Assembly: GCA_002691365.1 (NCBI GenBank)
Contig: NZHL01000009.1
Span: 187,753-195,871 of the forward strand
Origin: Fidelibacterota bacterium
GTDB taxonomy: Bacteria > Fidelibacterota > Marinisomatia > Marinisomatales > S15-B10
Direction: 5' to 3'
DNA length: 8,119 nt
The translations under genes and the position numbers were made by a program. Positions 1 through 5,552 of the stretch are shown in pieces. Within the stretch, counting starts at the first letter, position 1, and each line of letters begins with the position of its first letter. Under the pieces are notes generated by a model. The model was given only the letters and a program-made list of their open reading frames with translations. It did no database searches and was not told where the DNA came from.

Positions 1-66
1 AAAAAAATTGATCTTAAAACTGAAAGTATATTAATTTTTCCAATGGAAGGTTTATTAGATTTATAA
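1..66 (+). CDS. rimM: Ribosome maturation factor RimM, C-terminal end (partial)
   Basis: The first 21 codons from base 1 read open to TAA at 64-66 and end in MEGLLDL. A terminal P/M-E-G-L-L-D-L is the usual end of RimM, which binds ribosomal protein S19 and helps mature the 30S subunit head. Position supports the call, since rimM lies directly upstream of trmD in many bacteria. The last A of the stop codon is the first base of the trmD ATG (TAATG), a layout typical of translational coupling. Only the tail of the PRC-barrel domain is present because the window edge cuts the gene. The identification rests on a short peptide plus gene order, so it is good but not certain. Confidence 0.75.
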   Translation, partial: KKIDLKTESILIFPMEGLLDL

Positions 67-773
67 TGCAAGTTTTTATAGTAACACCTTTCCCAGAATT
101 TCTTACTATATATTTAAATTCAAGTATTTTAGGAAGAGCAAAGAAAAAAAAAATTGTTGAATACAATATTATTGATTTAAAAGATTTTGGTAAAGGTAGG
201 CATAATCAGATTGATGACCATCCATTTGGAGGAGGTCCAGGTATGATCATGTTAGCTGAGCCTTTTTTCAATGCTTTAGAAAAAATTAAAAAGATTTATA
301 ATGGTTCAAAAAAATTAAAAATAATTTTACCATCTCCAAAAGGTAAAATCCTTTCTCAATCTATTTCAAAAAAATTATCTAATTTTGATGGTTTAGTCTT
401 TTTTTGTGTTCATTATAAAGGTGTTGATGAAAGAGTAATTGACAAATTAGTTAATTATGAGCTCTCGATAGGTGACTACGTTGTAACTGGAGGTGAACTT
501 CCATCATTAATAATTATTGATTCTATTGTCAGATTAATTCCAGGAGTAATTGGTGATCAAGAGTCAGCTAATCTTGATTCATTCTCACACGATTTATTAG
601 ATCATCCTCACTATTCAAGACCACGTAATTTTAAAGGAATGAAAGTACCTGATGTTTTAATGTCAGGTAATCATGCTAATATTGAATCTTGGAGAATGAA
701 ACAAAGAGAAATTACAACAAAAAACAATCGTCCTGATTTATGGGATACTTTTAAAAATAAATTATCTAAGTGA
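66..773 (+). CDS. trmD: tRNA (guanine-N1-)-methyltransferase TrmD
   Basis: TrmD methylates N1 of G37, next to the anticodon of tRNAs reading CNN and some GGN codons, using S-adenosylmethionine; this prevents +1 frameshifting. The 235-aa product has the normal length for the family. Visible signatures are FGGGPGM (54-60), the SAM-binding trefoil-knot segment [13 protein letters not shown] (134-146), [10 protein letters not shown] (151-160), [10 protein letters not shown] (177-186) and [11 protein letters not shown] (200-210). Aligned to E. coli TrmD with an offset of two, R154 and D169 correspond to R156 and D171, both present. One oddity is that the near-invariant CGRYEG motif reads CVHYKG (114-119), placing Lys118 where Glu116 is expected. 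The start ATG overlaps the rimM stop by one base. A GGAAGG at 45-50 is rather far upstream to be its ribosome binding site. The gene ends in TGA, while every other stop seen here is TAA. Confidence 0.97.
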   Translation: MQVFIVTPFPEFLTIYLNSSILGRAKKKKIVEYNIIDLKDFGKGRHNQIDDHPFGGGPGMIMLAEPFFNALEKIKKIYNGSKKLKIILPSPKGKILSQSISKKLSNFDGLVFFCVHYKGVDERVIDKLVNYELSIGDYVVTGGELPSLIIIDSIVRLIPGVIGDQESANLDSFSHDLLDHPHYSRPRNFKGMKVPDVLMSGNHANIESWRMKQREITTKNNRPDLWDTFKNKLSK

Positions 774-775
774 GG
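772..775 (+). promoter_or_regulatory. Ribosome binding site of rplS
   Basis: GAGG lies 6 bases before the ATG at 782 and overlaps the TGA stop of trmD. It supports the ATG at 782 as the rplS start. An in-frame GTG at 770 would place the same GAGG inside the coding region. Confidence 0.7.
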
Positions 776-781
776 TATAAA

Positions 782-1123
782 ATGGCACAACCACATGAGT
801 TTTCAAAAGATTTAGAAAAAAATGATTTACCTAATTTTAAATCTGGCGATACAGTATGCGTTAATGTTAAAGTTATCGAAGGAGGAAAAGAGAGAATTCA
901 AAAATATGAAGGAATTGTTTTAGCTAGAAAAGGAACAGGAACAAATTCAACTTTTACTGTAAGAAAAATTTCATCGAATATAGGTGTTGAAAGAATTTTT
1001 CCTCTTCATTCTCCAAATATTGATAGTATTGAACTTCTTAAAAGGGGGAAAGTAAGAAGGTCAAAAATTTATTATCTTAGAGATCTTAAAGGGAAAGCTG
1101 CAAGAATTAAAGAAAAAAGATAA
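782..1123 (+). CDS. rplS: 50S ribosomal protein L19
   Basis: This is a structural protein of the large subunit near the interface with the 30S subunit. The 113-aa product matches the family's usual length of about 115 residues. Recognisable segments are FKSGDTV, a central [21 protein letters not shown] and a basic C-terminus with [11 protein letters not shown] and GKAARIKE, all hallmarks of L19. I chose the ATG at 782 because GAGG sits 6 bases upstream and MAQPHEF is a plausible N-terminus. An in-frame GTG at 770 would add only four residues and has no visible ribosome binding site of its own. It follows trmD with 8 bases between stop and start, in the widely conserved rimM-trmD-rplS order. 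Its TAA is followed almost at once by the reading frame of the transporter. Confidence 0.97.
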   Translation: MAQPHEFSKDLEKNDLPNFKSGDTVCVNVKVIEGGKERIQKYEGIVLARKGTGTNSTFTVRKISSNIGVERIFPLHSPNIDSIELLKRGKVRRSKIYYLRDLKGKAARIKEKR

Positions 1124-1130
1124 AAATTTA

Positions 1131-2288
1131 ATTATTTTTAAAGACCAAAAAATAGTTCTATTACTAACGAGTGTTTCTCATTTTACTGTACATGCATCAA
1201 TATTATTTTTTCCAACTTTAATTTATTTATATGTTGAAGAATTTGACGTAGATATAAAATTTCTTGGATTTATTTATATGATTTCCAACTTTGTATTTGG
1301 GTTTGGATCTTTATTTACTGGATACATTGAAAATAGATATGGAGAAAAGAAACTTTTATTATTATTTCAGATAGGTTCATTTTTTTCATGTTTTTTTATA
1401 ATATTTTCACAAAATATTATTTCATTTGCTTTTTTTCACATTTTATTATGTGGATTTATGTCAATTTATCACCCAGCTGGTTTAACATTAATTTCTAGAA
1501 GAACTAGTTCCTTAAGTAAGTCGATGAGTTATCATGGAATTGCAGGAAGTTTAGGATTGGCCTTTGGTCCAATCCTATCTTCAATATTGACTACATTTAT
1601 TAACTGGAGATATGCTTATTTTTTAGTAATGATAATTTTTTTAATTCTTTTTATTGCAACTTACTTTTTACTTGAATTAAAATTTTATAATTATAAAATT
1701 AAATCAAAAAGGAAATTATTTAATAAAAAGTTAATTATTTTTTATTTAATTAACTGTTTAGCAGGTATTGCATTTTCTTCTTTTTTAACATACATGCCAA
1801 TTTTTTTTAGTATTAAACTAATCAATATAAATTTAATGCCAATCTTAATAGGAGGTTTCTTTACAACATTAGTTTTATTAGCTGGTATTCCTGGTCAAAT
1901 AGTTGGTGGAATAATTGGTGAAAAATATAATAAAAGTTTAATAATCATGATTTTGTGTTTATTACATATTCCTCTTTTAATTATCATTCCATTATTAAAA
2001 GGATATGTTTTAATATTTTTTACATTACTTTTAGGTTTCATAAATTTTATTTTTCAACCAATTGGAAATTCAATTATTGCTGATTATACTGTTTCAAGTC
2101 AAAGAGGTATTGCCTATGGCTTATCGTTCTTCTTGGGTTTTGGTATTGGTTCTTTTGGTTCTGGAATTGGGGGTATATTACTTTCAAATTGGAATATTTC
2201 TTTAGTATTTTACTTCGCAGCATTAGTAATGATTTTATCAATTATTCCATCTTTATTTTTGTTGAAATTTGATAAAAAGAATAATTAA
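1131..2288 (+). CDS. MFS transporter, probable non-ATG (ATT) start
   Basis: This is an inner-membrane major facilitator permease of unknown substrate. The first ATG in frame (1278) would give 336 aa without helix 1. The frame is open upstream to a TAA at 1053, and the codons from about 1152 encode a clear first helix (KIVLLLTSVSHFTVHASILF), a loop and the start of helix 2. No ATG, GTG or TTG occurs in frame before 1278. ATT at 1131 (or 1134), 7-10 bases after the rplS stop, gives about 385 aa, a normal MFS length. Counting from 1131, motif A-like GYIENRYGEKK is at 64-74, YHPAG at 113-117, HGIAGSLGLAFGP at 135-147, a basic central loop at about 182-200, and ADYT with RG at 317-326. The pattern recalls the fosmidomycin-resistance-like MFS group, but the substrate cannot be inferred. 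CTG at 1098, a sequencing error or a frameshift are less likely explanations of the start. selA follows after 22 bases. Confidence 0.85.
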   Translation: MIFKDQKIVLLLTSVSHFTVHASILFFPTLIYLYVEEFDVDIKFLGFIYMISNFVFGFGSLFTGYIENRYGEKKLLLLFQIGSFFSCFFIIFSQNIISFAFFHILLCGFMSIYHPAGLTLISRRTSSLSKSMSYHGIAGSLGLAFGPILSSILTTFINWRYAYFLVMIIFLILFIATYFLLELKFYNYKIKSKRKLFNKKLIIFYLINCLAGIAFSSFLTYMPIFFSIKLININLMPILIGGFFTTLVLLAGIPGQIVGGIIGEKYNKSLIIMILCLLHIPLLIIIPLLKGYVLIFFTLLLGFINFIFQPIGNSIIADYTVSSQRGIAYGLSFFLGFGIGSFGSGIGGILLSNWNISLVFYFAALVMILSIIPSLFLLKFDKKNN

Positions 2289-2300
2289 AATTTTATTTAT

Positions 2301-2304
2301 GGAG
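2301..2304 (+). promoter_or_regulatory. Ribosome binding site of selA
   Basis: GGAG lies 6 bases before the selA ATG at 2311, within the 22-base gap after the transporter stop. It is one of only two good Shine-Dalgarno matches in the window and fixes the selA start. Confidence 0.7.
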
Positions 2305-2310
2305 TTTTAA

Positions 2311-3672
2311 ATGGAAAGACGTGAAATTCCCTCAGTAAATTCGATTTTAGAAAAATTAGATATTGAAGAAATTAATTTACCTAGAGAATATTTATTATTA
2401 ATTATTAAAAAAAAACTTTCAGCTTTAAGAAAGCTTGATAAAAAAGATTTAAATCTTAAATCAAAAAAAGAGATATTGAATCAAATTTTAAATAAAATTA
2501 AATCATTAAACAAAAATAGTTTATCAAAAGTAATTAATGGAACTGGAATAGTTTTACATACTGGTTTAGGAAGAGCTCCAATATCAAAAGATGTTTTATA
2601 TGATATTGTAAACGACTTATCTGGATATGCTAACTTAGAATTTGATATAATGGATGGTATTAGAGGTGAGAGATTAAACCATGTTTCAGATTTAATTTCG
2701 TCAATTGTTGGATCAGAAAGCTCAATTATTGTAAATAATAATGCAGCAGCAGTTATGTTGGCAATCAATACATTGTCCCAAAAAAAAGAAATAATTATTT
2801 CTAGGGGTCAATTAATAGAAATTGGTGGTTCATTTAGAATTCCTGATGTAATAAATAAAAGTGGAGCTATTTTAAAAGAAGTAGGAACAACTAATAGAAC
2901 TCATTTGGTTGATTATGAAAAAGCATTAAATAAAAATACTGGTGCAATAATGTATGCTCATACTAGTAATTATAAAATTGAAGGTTTTACAAAAGAAGTG
3001 GAAATTAAAGATTTAGTTAAATTATCAAAAAAAAATAATATTCCACTTATTGTAGATTTGGGTAGTGGAGCTCTTTTAGATTTTAAAAAATTAAATTTAC
3101 CAACAGAACCTTTAGTTAAAGATATTATTAATTTAGGAGTTAGTTTAGTTACTTTTTCATCAGATAAATTAATAGGAGGTCCACAATCCGGTATAATTTC
3201 TGGTAAAACAAATATCATTGATAAATTACATCAAAATCCAATTTACAGATCTCTAAGGTGCGATAAGTTTATTATTGCTATCTTAGAAAGAACTCTAAGA
3301 CAACATAATTTTGATAATCCAAATTTTAATATTCAAACTCTTAAACTTCTATCAGCTTCAAGAAAAACACTTAAAAAGAAGGGAGTTGAAATTTTAAATA
3401 AAATTTCAAATCAAACATTAGAAGAGTTTAATATTGAATTAGAGGATTCTTTAGTAGAGGCTGGTAGTGGATCGCTTCCAATAAAAAGTATAGAAAGCGT
3501 ATGTATTAAAATTAAATCATCAAAATTTAAATCATCTGAAATTTCTAGAAAATTTAGAAATTTTAATCCTCCTATCATCGGTTATATTAAAAAAAATCAT
3601 TTTTATATTGATTTAAAAGCTATTTTAGATGATGAAATAAAATATATATCTTCTTCAATCAATAATATTTAA
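2311..3672 (+). CDS. selA: L-seryl-tRNA(Sec) selenium transferase (selenocysteine synthase)
   Basis: SelA is a cytoplasmic PLP enzyme that converts Ser-tRNA(Sec) to selenocysteinyl-tRNA(Sec) with selenophosphate as selenium donor. The 453-aa length is close to the 463 aa of the E. coli enzyme. The N-terminal part contains IPSVNSIL (6-13), a typical SelA opening in the tRNA-binding region. The PLP-fold domain shows INGTGIVLHTGLGRAP (75-90), EVGTTNRTH (190-198) and FSSDKLIGGPQSG around Lys286, the residue expected to form the Schiff base with PLP. All key motifs are intact and there is no frameshift. The start is set by the GGAG at 2301. The TAA stop abuts the selB ATG, so the pair is surely co-translated. 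The gene proves use of the bacterial selenocysteine pathway only together with selC and selD, which are not in this window. Confidence 0.97.
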   Translation: MERREIPSVNSILEKLDIEEINLPREYLLLIIKKKLSALRKLDKKDLNLKSKKEILNQILNKIKSLNKNSLSKVINGTGIVLHTGLGRAPISKDVLYDIVNDLSGYANLEFDIMDGIRGERLNHVSDLISSIVGSESSIIVNNNAAAVMLAINTLSQKKEIIISRGQLIEIGGSFRIPDVINKSGAILKEVGTTNRTHLVDYEKALNKNTGAIMYAHTSNYKIEGFTKEVEIKDLVKLSKKNNIPLIVDLGSGALLDFKKLNLPTEPLVKDIINLGVSLVTFSSDKLIGGPQSGIISGKTNIIDKLHQNPIYRSLRCDKFIIAILERTLRQHNFDNPNFNIQTLKLLSASRKTLKKKGVEILNKISNQTLEEFNIELEDSLVEAGSGSLPIKSIESVCIKIKSSKFKSSEISRKFRNFNPPIIGYIKKNHFYIDLKAILDDEIKYISSSINNI

Positions 3673-5547
3673 ATGAAACAAATAATAATTGGAACAGCAG
3701 GTCATATTGATCATGGTAAAACAAGTATAGTAAAAAAATTAACAGGTGTAAATACAGATATTTTAAGAAATGAAATTGCTAGAGGTATGACAATAGATTT
3801 GGGATTTGCTTTTATGTCAAATGAAATAACAATTATTGATGTGCCTGGGCATGAAAAGTTTATAAGAAATATGGTAGCCGGAGTTAATTCAATAGATATA
3901 GGATTATTAGTAGTATCAGCTGATGATGGAATAATGCCCCAAACAAAAGAACATTTTGATATTTTATCATATTTAAAAATTCCTTATGGAATAGTTGCTC
4001 TTAATAAAATAGATTTGGTTGATGACGAAGATTGGTTGAATTTAATTGAGCATGACATAAGAAGACTTTTAAAAAATTCCTTTATGGAAAATGCTCCTAT
4101 TATTAGGGTGTCAACAAAAAATAATTTTGGGATTGAAAAATTAAAAAAAAATATAAATTTAATTTCAAAACAAAACTTTAATAAAAAAGACAGAGGCTTT
4201 TTTAGGTTACCAGTAGATAGGGCTTTTTCATTAAAAGGTTTTGGAACAATTGCAACAGGTTCTGTATCAAGTGGTAAAATTACTGTTGGAAAAAATATTC
4301 AAATATTACCAGTTGGAGTTCAATCTAAAATAAGAGGTATGCAAACACATAAAAAAGAAGTAAAGACAATTAAAATTGGAGAAAGAGTTGCTATAAATCT
4401 ATCCAATATTGATAAAGAAAATATAAAAAGAGGTAGTCAAATAATTGAAGAAGGATATGTAAAAAATTCACAATTGTTTTTAGCAGAAATAACATTAAAT
4501 AAAAAAAATAAACGATTTATTAAAAATAATCAAAGATTAAGAATTCATATTAATACTGATGAAGTCTTGTGTAGGGTTCAATTAATTAATAAATCGAAAA
4601 AAATCTTAGCGGGTGAAACTAATAAAGTATTAATTAAACTAGAAAAAGAAATACCAATAATTATTGATGATTTATTTATTTTAAGATTTTATTCTCCACA
4701 AGAAACAATAGGAGGAGGCAAAGTTTTAATAACAATTCCACAAAATGAAAAAAAAATATATTTTAAAAATTTAAAAACAATTCATTCTTCAAATAAAGAT
4801 AATAGATTGAAAATGTTATTTACTTTGTATAAGAATAATCCTAAGAAAATTTCAGAATGGATAAAAATTTGGAATATGTCATCAAATAAAATTAAAGAAT
4901 TATTTAACCAATTTGACTCGGTTTATTTCGGCTCAGAAGAAAATAATTATGTTACTCTCAATTCAGAAATACAAAATCAACAAAAAGAATATTTAGATTA
5001 TCTATCTATAAATTTAGAAAATAATAAAAACCAAAAATATTTTTCAAAAGCTGAAGTTTTTAAGAATTTGAACTACAATGAAAGTTTATTTAATTATATT
5101 ACTTCTATATTAGTTAAAAAAAATAAAATTAAAATTAAAAATGGTAAAATAACTTTATTTAATTATAAACTTAACTTAAATCCACAAGATGAGAAAAATC
5201 TTAAAAAATTGAATTTAATAATTAAATCTTATAATTTTTCTCCACCAGAAATTAAAATTTTATCAAAAGAAATTGATATTGATTTTAAAAAACTAATTGA
5301 TTTATTATTTATACTTTTAGATCAAGGTTCAGTTGTTCGTATTACAAATGATATTTGGATAAATAATAATAAAATTGAAGAATTAAAAAATAAAATTAAA
5401 TTAAAATATCAAAACAACCTAGAATTCACTGTTTCTGATATAAAAGAAATGGCTGGTATATCTAGAAAGTATGCAATACCAATTTTAGAATTTTTTGATA
5501 AACAAAATTTTACTATCAGATTCAATAATATTAGAAAATTGAAATAA
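3673..5547 (+). CDS. selB: Selenocysteine-specific translation elongation factor SelB
   Basis: SelB is a GTPase that replaces EF-Tu for selenocysteinyl-tRNA and binds the SECIS hairpin beside in-frame UGA codons. The 624-aa product compares with 614 aa in E. coli. The GTPase domain shows G1 GHIDHGKT (10-17), G2 RGMTIDLGFA with Thr40, G3 DVPGH (56-60) and G4 NKID (111-114). The EF-Tu-like domains follow, with the SelB-typical RFYSPQETIGGGKVL beginning near residue 338. The rest, from about 370 to 624, is Lys/Asn/Ile-rich and fits the winged-helix domain that binds SECIS RNA, recognisable by position and composition more than by motif. The ATG directly follows the selA TAA with no spacer and no Shine-Dalgarno sequence, so translation probably depends on ribosomes finishing selA. 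mutS begins 5 bases after its stop. Confidence 0.97.
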   Translation: MKQIIIGTAGHIDHGKTSIVKKLTGVNTDILRNEIARGMTIDLGFAFMSNEITIIDVPGHEKFIRNMVAGVNSIDIGLLVVSADDGIMPQTKEHFDILSYLKIPYGIVALNKIDLVDDEDWLNLIEHDIRRLLKNSFMENAPIIRVSTKNNFGIEKLKKNINLISKQNFNKKDRGFFRLPVDRAFSLKGFGTIATGSVSSGKITVGKNIQILPVGVQSKIRGMQTHKKEVKTIKIGERVAINLSNIDKENIKRGSQIIEEGYVKNSQLFLAEITLNKKNKRFIKNNQRLRIHINTDEVLCRVQLINKSKKILAGETNKVLIKLEKEIPIIIDDLFILRFYSPQETIGGGKVLITIPQNEKKIYFKNLKTIHSSNKDNRLKMLFTLYKNNPKKISEWIKIWNMSSNKIKELFNQFDSVYFGSEENNYVTLNSEIQNQQKEYLDYLSINLENNKNQKYFSKAEVFKNLNYNESLFNYITSILVKKNKIKIKNGKITLFNYKLNLNPQDEKNLKKLNLIIKSYNFSPPEIKILSKEIDIDFKKLIDLLFILLDQGSVVRITNDIWINNNKIEELKNKIKLKYQNNLEFTVSDIKEMAGISRKYAIPILEFFDKQNFTIRFNNIRKLK

Positions 5548-5552
5548 AAAAG

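Noticed and set aside
770..781. In-frame GTG start for rplS overlapping the trmD stop (four extra residues, MRYK)
   Set aside because: The GAGG at 772-775 is well placed for the ATG at 782 and would be internal to the longer version. The 113-aa form matches L19 length.
1112..1124. Possible programmed frameshift fusing L19 to the transporter at the A6G run before the rplS stop
   Set aside because: Reaching the transporter frame needs a +1 shift, and the A AAA AAG heptamer is not in the phase needed for a -1 shift. A ribosomal protein fused to a membrane permease makes little sense. An AUU start or a base error is simpler.
1121..1140. Inverted repeat TAAAAAT / ATTTTTA just after rplS, a possible terminator
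   Set aside because: The stem is only A-T pairs with no G+C, and such matches are expected by chance at this base composition. It also overlaps the probable transporter start.
2284..2300. A/T palindrome-like stretch between the transporter and selA as a terminator or promoter
   Set aside because: The symmetry is imperfect and has no G+C stem. No -35/-10 pair stands out from the A/T background.
2481..3218. Two antisense ORFs (2481-2768 and 2970-3218) within selA
   Set aside because: They lie wholly inside a well-conserved gene, show no family resemblance, and look like shadows of the selA codons.
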